Of a stretch of DNA of 64,000 nt, positions 1-28,872 are shown in pieces. The notes beneath the pieces are model-generated. The model was given only the letters and a program-made list of their open reading frames with translations, was not told where the DNA came from and searched no databases. Position numbers and translations under genes: made by a program. Each line of letters starts with the position of its first letter. Positions within the stretch are counted from its first letter, which is position 1. Source of the DNA: Pelecanus crispus (lineage: Eukaryota; Chordata; Aves; Pelecaniformes; Pelecanidae); the NCBI RefSeq assembly GCF_030463565.1, contig NC_134649.1, forward strand, positions 1,684,001 to 1,748,000. Direction: 5' to 3'.

Positions 1-536
1 AAGGTAATTCTTCAAGAAGAAATCCAGATTACTAAGCTGTTACTAGTTATAATAAAATATGAAATGGCATAGAAACACTCTTAAAGTGCGTTACTGCATC
101 TAAATAAATAGCAGCATTTATGCCTCTTCAAAACAGAGGATCTGACAAGGAAGGGAGAGTGACCAGAAGTATTTTGCACTATAAAAAGAAAAAGCTGAAA
201 AAAAATGCAAGGCAAAAGCCTTGTGTCATTAGTCTATAAAGATACAGCTTAATAACAAGGGCTTCATACATACAAGACAGAAAGTGTTCTTCAAAAGTCC
301 AGAGGACACAATGGCAGAACCCCCCTACATCTACTGAAAATATACACACCTACACACACGCTTCTTTGGGATCGCAAGAATTACCTCCCATTTAACCATT
401 GCCTAGCACAGGCCATTATAAAAATATAGGCCTGTAGTGATAACAAAGCAGTTTTTATCAAGTTTATCATTGGCAGCAGATATATTACATCAGTCTGATA
501 AAATCAAGAGGATTCCAGCACAGCGGTACGTTAAGT
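1..536 (-). other. KIF23: KIF23 3' UTR (partial)
   Basis: Sequence immediately downstream of the KIF23 stop codon on the minus strand. It is AT-rich and has no other coding signal. I see no clean AATAAA on the minus strand here, so the cleavage site probably lies beyond the window edge or uses a variant signal. Confidence 0.6.
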
Positions 537-18299
<17,763 letters not shown>

Positions 18300-18308
<9 letters not shown>

Positions 18309-18480
18309 GTCGCGATCGAGGGCGGGCGGAGCCGTGAGTCGCGATCAAAGCGGGCCGCTACCGCCCGAGCTCGGCGCTGCCTCCCGACCGGCGGCCCGCG
18401 CGCTCGCTGCGATTCAAATCCGACCAATCAGCGCGCAACCGCCCCGCCAGCGTCACCGCGCGGCGCGCCGCGACGTAACG
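18300..18480 (-). promoter_or_regulatory. KIF23: KIF23 core promoter with CHR and CCAAT elements
   Basis: Within the CpG-rich segment just upstream of the ATG is TTTGAA on the minus strand (18418-18413), a canonical CHR sequence, with an inverted CCAAT box (18424-18428) beside it. CHR plus NF-Y sites are the signature of late cell-cycle genes repressed by DREAM and activated by MYBL2/FOXM1, and mammalian KIF23 is such a gene. The spacing here (5 bp between elements) is tighter than the usual 25-35 bp. No TATA box is visible. Confidence 0.55.
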
Positions 18481-18619
18481 GTAGGCGCCGCCGACCGTCG
18501 GCGTTGCCACGGCGACGGCAACGCGGGGCGCGGCCCGCAGCGCGGGCGCCCCCTGTTGGGCCCGGCGGACCCGCGGCGGCGGCGACCGAGTCCCGGCACG
18601 GCGGGAGCGGGCAGCGGGA

Positions 18620-18965
18620 GACCTGAGGCCTTTTCGGCGACCCCCGGGGCCTTTTGGCCATTCCTGGGGCCTTTTGGCGATCCCTGGGGCATTTTGGCCA
18701 TCCCCGGGGCCTTTTTGGCAATGCCCAAGGCCTTTTGGTGATGCCCGAGGCCTTTTGGCAATCCCTGGGGCCTTTTGGCGATGCCCGAGGCCTTTTGGCT
18801 CTCCCTGGGGCCTTTTTGGCGATCCCCGAGGCCTTTTGGCGATCTCTTGGGCCTTTTGGCCATCCCTGGGGCCTTCTGGCCATCCCCGGGGCCTTTTGGC
18901 GATGCCCGAGGACTTTTGGCGATGCCCGGGAGCCCCGAGGCCTGGTGGCCATCCCGGGGGCCTAG
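18620..18965. repeat. degenerate 20-bp minisatellite upstream of KIF23
   Basis: About 17 imperfect copies of a 20-21 bp unit close to GGCCTTTTGGCGATCCCTGG. The unit lacks stop codons on both strands, so it creates long spurious open frames with repeating F-W/G-P-F patterns. It lies about 310 bp upstream of the KIF23 start codon, inside the CpG island. Confidence 0.93.
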
Positions 18966-19205
18966 GCCGGAGCAGGGCCGGAGGCAAGCCATGGCTGCCG
19001 TTCAGGGCCCCGGCCGCAGGCCCGGCCGTGGGAGCCGCTCCCCTTGTCCCGTATCTGCCCGCTTTGTCTCCTTCGGGTACATGGAGGGAAGAGAGGGGTG
19101 ATCGGGCAGGTGCTCTGGGCCAGGGCCTCCCCCCGCCTGAGGCGCTTAGCTGCCCGGAGGTGAATTAGTTAGGAAGTGCTTAATGGTGGAAAACAAAGCC
19201 CAAAA

Positions 19206-19497
19206 TCGTAGAATCATAGAATCGTGTAGGTTGGAAAAGACCTTTAAGATCACCCAGTCCAACCATTAACCCAACGCTACCAAGCCCACCACTAAACCAA
19301 TTCAGGGGAGAGGAAGAATTTCATGTTTCCTGCCTTGGGGGCTGGATTATTTCTTAATGAAAGTAAAACTAGGAATCATTAAGGTTGGAAAGGATCTCTA
19401 AGATCATCAGCCCAACCATCAACCCAACACCCCCATGCCCACTAAACCATGTCCCCAAAGTGCCACCTCTGCCCGTTTTTTGAACACTTCCAGGGAT
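19206..19497 (-). mobile_element. dimeric CR1 fragment, KIF23-PAQR5 intergenic
   Basis: A CR1 3' end of about 110 bp, then a spacer containing GAGAGGAAGAATTTCATGTTT, then a second CR1 3' head (AATCATTAAGGTTGGAAAGG) continuing into CR1 body sequence. The same arrangement recurs at 57137 and 59201. Confidence 0.85.
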
Positions 19498-21989
19498 ATT
19501 AAACCCAGCCTGCTGATATCCACCTGGAAAACGATACACGCAGGATGGGTGGGAGCACGATTCGGCATCGCCACAGGAGGGAAGGTGGTTTAACGAACGA
19601 GCGAACGCATCGCATGCCGGGCGCCCTTCCCACCACTGAAGGTACAGAGCCTGACAACAACGCCCGCCTCGCCCGGGGAGGTGTTCCAGAAGACAGCCCG
19701 AACTCCTGCCGCAATCGCATTCATACCCTCACTCCAGCTCATTTAAATCCGCGTTGTGCGTTATACTCTTCTGGAAAAAGGCATGCGTCTTTTGGATTAA
19801 GCGTTCTTCAGGAATACTCAGAGTCACCTTTTGCAGGGAACTCAAGAGACCTAAAAATCTGCTGTATCTGCACAGTTCATCAGCGCAGTAAAATCCGCTT
19901 GGCAGAAGAGCAGATGAGCGTTGTTCTCTGGGATTTGGTCATAAAGGCAATAGTTTTGTTTGGGATTTGCTCTGGACTGGGCGCAGACACACAATGAAAC
20001 AACATGTTCCAACAAATAAATATCCTGTATTATTTCCTCGTAACAACTTGACGCAGAGCTTTTATTTATTTATGTGAATAAAATTTAGGACATTGAATAG
20101 CTTTTTGAAGGCCTGTCTCCAGCTGAACAAGAAATCTGGCTGACCTGTGCTGCTTCAAGATCAAACATTCACCCGTTTAGTATGTAAAGTATGCGCCAAA
20201 CAAAGGGTCCGTGCAAAGCGCTGCAGGATCCGGAGGGATTATGGTAATGTATAATACGGTGTTATATTTTTTAATGTAGTTTTCCTACACTGGAAGAGGA
20301 CGAGAGGGCTTCCCAAATTCGAAAGTTAAACAACCAAGAAAAAAGTTATAATTACGATTCATGTAAATTTTACAGACTCTTAAATCACGTCTTGCACGCA
20401 GAGCCAGATTCCTTTCCAGTCACACGAGTACGCAAGGTAAATAAGCTTAGCAATTATCAGCAATTATCTCTGAAGTGATTAATTTTCACAGACGGCATTT
20501 TTATGAAACTATACAAATCAGGTTAGCATATATCAGTGTGATAGTTATATTAGTTTTCTCTTTTAATGAAATAAAACTGTTGAATAAACAATTATGTTCC
20601 AGTGCTTATAAATATTAATATAAATCTCGGTCAGCTTTCAAAAGAAAGCTATTTTTCAAAAGACTTACTTGTCCCATAATACATTTAACGAGCCATTGTA
20701 TTGTCACTCAAAAGTGCATCAATGATACCTTGATAGAGGTAATTATACACAAAACAAATTATACACCCGTATGATTATCAAGAAGCTTGACAATATTACC
20801 TAGCAGTAATCTTTGCATCGCATGTTCCTGTACCTCCTGCGCGGTGTCGGGCAAATCCAGCGTGACAACCTCTGTCGCTGGAGCCGCCAGCCGAGCTGCC
20901 TCCCCCTCGCCCCGGACCGGGCTGAGACCCCCGGGCTCTCTGCAGCGCGTTCTGCTTCTGCCTGCAAAATCCAGATGCAGCAGCAAAGGAAAGCAAGGAG
21001 CGACAGCCACTTCTTGCTCAGCGGATGTTTTATTCTCCCCAGCCACCCCTGTACTAATCACTCAGGAAAAGGAAAACATTTTTCTGTGTGTGTGGGACCA
21101 GAAACTAGAGAGGTTCAGAGGTGATGGCCCTACCATCAGTCACACCCGCAGACCAAGGGTCCGTCAAGCCCGGCGCCCTGCCTCCAGAAACACCCGGGAG
21201 AGGATGCCCCGACACGGCACTCATGCATTTCCCAGCCGATGCCCTCAACAAGGTGTCAAACACCTTTTCTGAAGAGCGCAGCTTCACACACGTGTTAAAC
21301 ACTCGGCACGAACCAGCGCTTGTAAAGAAGTCCCCGCCGTCGCCTCGCGGGTGTAGGTGTTTCTTCCTCCGTTTGCATTCCATGCCACAAATGAGGTTAG
21401 AGAAGGAGCCCGGCTGTGAGTACAGGACAGAGGTCCCCGGTGCAAGGAGGGAGGGACGGTGCCTCCCGTGCTCCGCGCTTGGGGCTGCGTCAGCTGCTGG
21501 GCAGTCGCATCGCCCACGCAGGCGGGAGCTCAGCTCTCCCATGGGAATGAATTTCCCAGGACTTACCTATGCACCGGAATTGGACCCCAAAAAAAGCTAT
21601 TCTGGAGGAACGCCCCATGGAGAGCTCTTCTAGAATAACTCTTTCCGGGTAATGATTAAAAATAGCTGAATTTAAAACACAGGCAAACTCCCATCTCTCT
21701 CAATCCCAGGCACTTGGGTTTACTGTAAGGCTGTGTAACATGGATATCTGAGGTTTTAGTCTCCAAAATAATGCCACTTTCAAGGTAAAAACCTTAGTTA
21801 GGGAGCCCCTGGGAGAGCCCTTGCCCATGCCTTCACCAAGGACTCTTGGCTATTGGTCTAAACTGATGACAAGGACATCTGTGCCACCAGATGACCAGCG
21901 TTACCCACCTTTGCTTGCCTCCCTGATCCCTCTGTAAGGCAGATCTGGTGAATGCCTATTGCTTTGGAAAGTATTAGCCCTTATCTCCC

Positions 21990-21995
21990 TTTATT
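21990..21995 (-). terminator. PAQR5: candidate PAQR5 polyadenylation signal
   Basis: AATAAA on the minus strand about 235 nt downstream of the PAQR5 stop codon. It is the first canonical hexamer after the stop; further hexamers near 20061-20070 could serve a longer UTR. Confidence 0.45.
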
Positions 21996-22228
21996 TTAAG
22001 TATTTCTTGTGGTGAAATAGCAACTTGATTAAAAGCATTTCGTGAGCCCTTCCCAGCTTTAAAGCTATATGTACAAAAACCAGTGCAATGTGTCTCGCTC
22101 TTGAGAAAACTTTAAATAAACATTTTCTCAGAGAGCGTAGGCGAATGAACTCCTCCTCATCCATACCATACACGTATTGTTTAGGGTCTGTCCCGCGGAG
22201 CAGCATAAATACAATCTGGACCCGAAGC

Positions 22229-22476
22229 CTAACGCCCGTGTGGTTTTTCTCTCTGCAGAGGCTCTGGTGTGAAGCGCAGGGACATCGAGCAGAGCCCGAT
22301 GACGGCCAGGCTCACGGCCATGCAGACGCCCATCGACCCGAGCGTCTGCAGGGAGGAGGGAAGCAGCGAGGTGGGCCGGAGCCGGTCGCGGCGCTCGGCC
22401 ATGTCCATCATGATGGCTTCCATCTGGAAGTGCGTGCTGATGATCCCGCACACGTGGAAAACTTGGTGGCTGTGCC
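22229..22476 (-). CDS. PAQR5: PAQR5 coding exon 7 (terminal)
   Basis: Begins with [20 protein letters not shown], the HxxxH zinc-site motif, continues through a last helix ([18 protein letters not shown]) and ends KPHGR with TAG at 22231-22229. Acceptor TTGTTGCAG. The C-terminal tail after the last helix differs from human, as expected for this family. Confidence 0.94.
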
Positions 22477-25400
22477 CTGCAACAAAGCCAAAAGCGCTCA
22501 CCAAGAAACTCCTTGGGCTTCGTTAAAACACCGCCGTGAGGGTTCCACAGACCTTCTGCATAGCATCCATTGCCTCTGAGCATCACGTTCTTTAAATATT
22601 TATTCTACAAATTGCTGTGGCTTTTATCGTTGCGCCACCAGAGCACAGAGGTCTTCCTTTCCAAAATGCGGCCGGCTGTAATGGAAGCGAGGGACGCGCA
22701 GCTCGCCGCTGCGATCCTGGCGCACGCGACGTGCTAAGGAGCCCCGCGCTTCTGCACGGCGCGGCGGGGGGAACGGGGAAAACCCCGGTGCGGCCAGGAC
22801 TGCCGTCCAGTCTCCTTGGTGGCTGCTCCTGCAGTGCCCTGACGCGGCACTGTGAAGCACCGCTGTGCCACGGGTGAGGTTTTTCTTTTTTTTTTGCATG
22901 AGAAAGGAGTGCTTTGTGGTCATGAAACCCTCTGTGAAACGTTTTGGAAACAGCACGCTTCTGGAGCTGTTCCCACTTTGCCTAGAAAGGACTGCTGTAT
23001 CTTGTATGTAAAACTACATTTCAAATTTCCAGCAGGGAATATATTATAACCTCCGGGAGTCACTCATGCATTAATGTGCTTTCTTCCTGGAAATAATGAG
23101 AAAACAATGCCAACTCACCCTTTCAGCACTTACCGATATAGTCAAAGTGTCCCGGCGCGAGTCTCTCTGGCAGATGGCTAGCGAAGATGAAGCAAGTGAG
23201 GAAGGCGAAGACGGTGTGCTTGTAGTGGACCAGGATCGCAGCCTCTGTGCAGCTCTCCACCGCGCACAGGTAGAACTGCAGCAGCAGAGACGCGTCCGCG
23301 CAGGGGTACCGAGCAAGGGAAAGAGGGGAACGACACGTTTCTAAAGCAGGCAGTGCCGTTCCCCGAGCCCCTGTCGTCTCTGGCTGCCCGTCACCCAACG
23401 CCAGGACACGTGCTGCGGGAGCCAGGGCTCAATACAAGAGCTGTCGCCTGCATTTCGTGCGAATCCCAGCCCCGCACCTCCTGTCCCGGCACCTCCCTGC
23501 AGCAAAATTCCCACCCCGCTCCAGTTTAGGAACTGGCAAACTAGTAGCGTTCAAAGGCAGCAACTTTCCAGCAAGGGCAAAGTTTGAGCGCGGCGCTTTG
23601 AAGTGGAAGGAATCTGCCTGTCAGTAGGTGCAGGAAAAAATAACCAAATCTCTTTTCCTGCGGGAGTTTGTTTTCATTTTTTTTAAAAAAAAGAAGGCTG
23701 GCATATTTCCCCAAGTATGTTCAGATGAAGCAGCTGATATTTCCAACCCTGCAGCAAGCAAACGGCTCGGTGCCGTGAATGTGGGCGGTGGGAGCCGTAC
23801 CCTGTAGAAGAGAGGGATGCTGTCGAAGAGGTACGGGTACACGAAGGCCAGCGTGCGGGAAGCCTTGCTGAACCTGGGCCGCTCCACCTCCAGAAACCTA
23901 GAAGAAAACAGAGAAGGAATTTCGCGTGGCACGGCACGGCACGTAAGCGCCGGATTCTCTTTGTCAGCCGTTTGCTGGGGACCGTGCCCTGCAGTATATA
24001 GACTGCACGTACATTTCCCCATGGGTGGTGGCTGGGAATTCAGGCACAGCGACGCGATTTTTCTACGCTGAGAGTATTAAAGCTGCGACCACCCTCAGCT
24101 CGCGTGGCTGGACCTTCCCTGGCTGAACCCTGAGCTGGGGGAGGAAGGATTTAGGGGCCACCCTCCCCTGTTGCATGCTCTGGCTGCGTAGGTGCATCTC
24201 TGGAGCTCTGAAAACAACCTTTTTTACACCATCCCGGCGTGGCTGATTTTCCTTCTTTCACCGTTGCTCATTAACCATTACCCGTTAGCAGCTAGGAACA
24301 AAGCTGGTCTTTAAACAGCTGCTGCCCCTGCAGTGGTTTTTAACTGAGTTTTCACTCTCAGTTTTGAATCCAAGCTTTCTGAGCACAGCAATCAAGGGGA
24401 ATACATCTGCCTTGGTTTGGAAGGCTTTGTGGGTGATGCAGCACTCAGGCTGTGATTGTCACCGTTCGTTAATTAAGCTGTATTGCAGCTTATGTCTGAA
24501 ATGCATGAAACGTCGCAGCATCTTTTCCAGAGCTCCAGAAAACCCTTCTCTCCGATGCCTCCCTGCTGGGAAAGCCAGGCTTTTACAGGGTTTTAGCCCA
24601 ATGTGGAAATTGAGAGATTAACTTGAGCGGAACTACAGGAGACCTGCCTGCAAAGCAGAAGGACTCTATCGATATGACCCAAAATATGGGTTGAAACGCC
24701 AACGATTCAGCTGATGCTCAAGAGCCACGAACTGCGTAAGGGCTTTTGCTTCGCTCCTCCTCAGTTTGGCCTTCCACCATGGCTTGTGGCTTGCTCAGAA
24801 GACATCACGATGATGCTGAAGGTGCCTCCTGCTCTATTTTCTCCTGTATTTCTGCATGAGTCCTGCTGTATTTTCCTCCCGTGGTTTCACCTGCCCGGTC
24901 CTGCACTCCCATCCTGCTCACCCGCTGCTGCACAGTGCTGCGCTCACCCTTGCCACGCATCTTCCCGCTCCTTCGGCCACGATCCAACCTGCGCTCTTCT
25001 GTTGCCACAGCAGAGCCACCGTATCGCAGCCGGGGCACGCGGCCAGGCGCACGGTAACCCCGGGGACAGTGCCCTATTCACACAGGACAGCGTGAGATGT
25101 AGCAGAGTTCAAGCGTACTCTGTTCTCCCCGTGAAAAGCCCATACAGGTTTTTCTGCTTTCATGGGGATGTCCGCAGAGAGATGCCAAATCCTCCAGCAT
25201 GAAAGAAACCTTTTATGCGGCTGCTCATCCTGCAGTGGGGGGGACGCAGTCGGACGCTCGCTATTTCAGTGTGACGGGGGTATCCAGCGTCACGTAAAGG
25301 ATAAACACGCTTATTTCACTCCATCTGCACACGTTTCCCTGTTTGGCAATCCAGTATTCCTAGGGCACAGGATGCAAAAACCAACCAAACAAAAATTCTT

Positions 25401-28400
25401 ACTGTCGACTCATCAACCAGCCATCGAAGATTGGAGGATTCTCCTGAGAATTATAGAATCATAGAATCATCGAATCATTTAGGTTGGAAAAGACCTTTAA
25501 GATCATCCAGTCCAACCATTAACCTACACTACCAAGTCCACACTAAACCAGTCAAGGGTAGACCAGACTAAACCATGTCCCCCAGTGCCACCTCTGCCCG
25601 TTTTTTGAACCCCTCCAGGGATGGGGACTCCCCCACCTCTCTGGGCAGCCTGTTCCAATGCTTGACCACCCTTTCCGTAAAGAAATTCTTCCTAATATCC
25701 AACCTAAACCTCCCCTGGCGCAGCTTGAGCCCATTTCCTCTTGTTGATGAAATTTCGTGCAGCAGCTTAGCCAATGCCTTTCTTCAGATGCCCCGCTGCC
25801 AGTCCCTGCCTTCATCACGTCGCTGCATCCTCCTCTGCATTAACCCACACTCCCGTTGACCTCCCCGCGGTGCATGCAAGAGGCTGAGCGTACTCTGCCG
25901 CTGTGTTCGGCCACGGTGCAGAAGCTCAGCCGGGATCAGGAGCCCTGCCCTTGTCTGAACCTCTCCGAAACGGGCAGGCGTGCTGCTCGCCTTGCTCTCC
26001 TCGAGTGACCCCAGTCCGTGGCAGTGCCACGTGCGCTGGGGGCTGACAGCATCCGTGGACCCTCCCGGCTCCTCGAAACAGCCCTGCCCAGGGTGCGGTT
26101 GGCGGAGCAGCCCCGACAGCATTGCTGTGCTGCTGCTGAGCCCTCAGCGAGCCGGGCAGGAGCCGGAGTGCCCGGACAGGTCCCCTCGGAACACGCCTGG
26201 CTCGGTAGCATCACCACCCATTGTGCAATTTGGTTTGGGGTCCGCTCCTGTCCATCCACCCCCTGCCTCGGAGGGACGTTTTGGCTGGCGTGACTCAGCC
26301 GAGGGTGACACTGAAGCGAATGCAATCGGTGAGCAGTGCCCTGCGGTGGGAAACAGGGTGGCCCAGGCGCCGGCGGTCTCGCGGGGGTCTTGGAGGGGGC
26401 CAGCGCTGCCGCCTCCCCGTCCCCAACCCACCGGCTCTGGCTCAGGCACCCCAGGATGCAAACTCAGCTCAAGCCGCTTACGCAAACCGTGAGAGCACGG
26501 TGGCAGAGGCGGGCGCAAAACTGTGCACCCTCGTCCTCTGCAGCCCCGCCAGCCTCGACCTGCGAGAGGAGAGAAAGGAGAGAGGCGGGGGGACGGCCGG
26601 GGGTCGTGCACGCAGCTGAGCCGCCCACACGCGTGGGGCGTGCAGAGGGGCACGGGGTGAGAGCGGCTGCCACGGGGGTGCCGGGAGCCCTGCGGTTAAT
26701 GCGGTCCCCAGACGGGACCCAGCGTGCACGGGGCGCGGTGATGAATTACGGGGGCTCCGCTGACCGCCATGGGGGTAAACCAGCAGGCCCACGCTGGTGT
26801 GGGGTATTCAGTATTCCTGCTCATCCAGGGATCTTTTGTTGATTTTTTTATTTTTAAGCTGATGTTTGATGGATTTAGTACTTCCCTAATGGAAATGACT
26901 GAGACAATAGGAATTGCTATTCTACCACGTAGTGATAGTTGCATGTTTTTTCACATAACTCTACTTAGTTTTGTAGTAGAGAGATGCTGACAATTAAATT
27001 TGCACATCAAGAATTTTTTTAAGCGATCCAAATTAATCTGGAACTCGGGTTCCTGATGTTTCCTAAGTGTTATCTTCAAGTGGTACTAGGATTAGCACGT
27101 GGTCAGTGAGCTTCATTTGCTAAGCCATCTAAGGAGACCATAGAGACGCGCAAGACAAAAGAGGGGGAAAAGAGGCAAAAAGAAAGAAGTGAGGAATATA
27201 AGGAAAAAATACCAAGCCCCAACTGGCATCATCCACTGAGTGATCCAAGAGAGATCCCTGATTTTGCAGTACTGCTCAGTAATAACAAGGATAAGTCCAA
27301 ATCTTCCACCCCAGGGAGTTACTCCAGTGAGTAACCCACAGACCAAAAGGCGAGTAAATCCTCCCATACTCAACAGACGCAAACGAGCCAAATCCGCAGG
27401 AGCCGTAAGGAATATCGAGAGCTTGGCACTCTCCCTCGCGGGAAGACACGGCGATGCTCAGCTGCATCCCACCCTGCAGCAGAGCCAGCCGGGCAGCGTG
27501 ATTCCTTCCTGCCGTGTTTGCCAGGGCGTGGGAGCATCGAAACACAGCCCCGTGCTTGGGGGGGGGGGGGGGGGGGGGGTCTTGGGGGGGCTGCCCGGGT
27601 CACGGCAGCCAGGGAGGAAAGGCCCCCCGGGGCTACATGATGCTGCGAGAGGCGACCGCGTGTCAAAGACACCCCGAAATACAAGGAAGGAATAATGGCA
27701 GACGGTTCGCACCACTCGTGAGAACAGGAATTGTACATTTTGCACAGCAAACTGCTTGTTGTCGCAATGACAGACACGAGTGCTTTACAAACACAGCCTT
27801 CAGGGAGGTATCTACCATGAATTAAATAAAAACGAAACCAGCTAGAGATCTAGCACGGCATGTATCACTGGAAATCAGCCGAGTAGTTTAGACATCTGGG
27901 TTATTGCAAACAAATTGTCTAATGCCAGTCAGGAACAAAATACCGTGCACGCAATGCTGCTCGTGCTTTAAAAACAACGCAATCGGCTGCGACAACGCTG
28001 AGGTTCCTCCTCTGCAAATCTGGTGCACGCACATATAAACACACGCGCGCGGCGCTTAGGCTGACACGTGCCTTCGGCAGGGCCACGCTCGCGTTTAACC
28101 TAAACGCAATGCTCAAATGTTGGGCGCGCAGGAGCTCGCCCCTTTCTGCAGGTTGCGTTAGGAAAACAGCAGCCCAAACAAGGCGCTGGAGGTGGGTGTC
28201 TTCCTGCCAGGCATGCAACCGTACGGAATTACCTTCTGAACTTTCAAAAATTAAAGCCACTTCAATTGTTTTGCATTTTTGACCATCAAACTCCCCTAGC
28301 GCCAACACGCAACACGTTTCCCAAACAGAAAGTCCCCTTCTTCCCCTTCCTGAGCTTAAGGCTCACATTATTACAATACAGCCTGTAATTGAAAACCTTT

Positions 28401-28813
28401 ATTAGTAATACTAATTAATGATTATGCTCTAGCAATCACGGCAGATAAAGCAGCTTACCTGGAATAGCAGGACAGACTGGTGCTAACGACAGTGTTAAAC
28501 ACCGCAATGGGGACGTAGCAGCGGTGGAAAGTGCTGTTGACCCATTCTGCTGGGAAAATGTACGCCGAGTATGCCAGCGCGGACCCTGGAAATACAGGAG
28601 GTGCCCGGTTAGTGCCGGGTCCCGCCGGGACCCTCAGCATCCTCCTGGGCACGGCTGTGAACCTTCGGATCGGCACTTGGCACTGGGCGCTCTGGGGAAA
28701 GGGAGAGATGAATTACAGTAGGTGAGCAGCTCCACAGCCAAGGGGAGCATCAGGCAGACGTCTGATAGCCAGCTCCTGCAAACACCTTGCCACGAGGAGC
28801 CGGAGAAGACCCT

Positions 28814-28872
<59 letters not shown>

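Larger units (their letters stand above)
18966..22228. other. intergenic region between KIF23 and PAQR5, with PAQR5 3' UTR
   Basis: Apart from the dimeric CR1 near 19.2-19.5 kb I see no gene. 19.5-20.8 kb is AT-rich and anonymous, with AATAAA-like hexamers on the minus strand near 20061-20070. 20.8-21.6 kb is GC-rich with open frames that match nothing I know. The segment from about 21.97 to 22.23 kb is probably PAQR5 3' UTR. Confidence 0.6.

Noticed and set aside
18358-19168. Open frames of 160-280 codons on both strands near 18-19 kb
   Set aside because: They arise from the CpG island and the 20-bp minisatellite upstream of KIF23. No start context, conservation or domain is recognisable.
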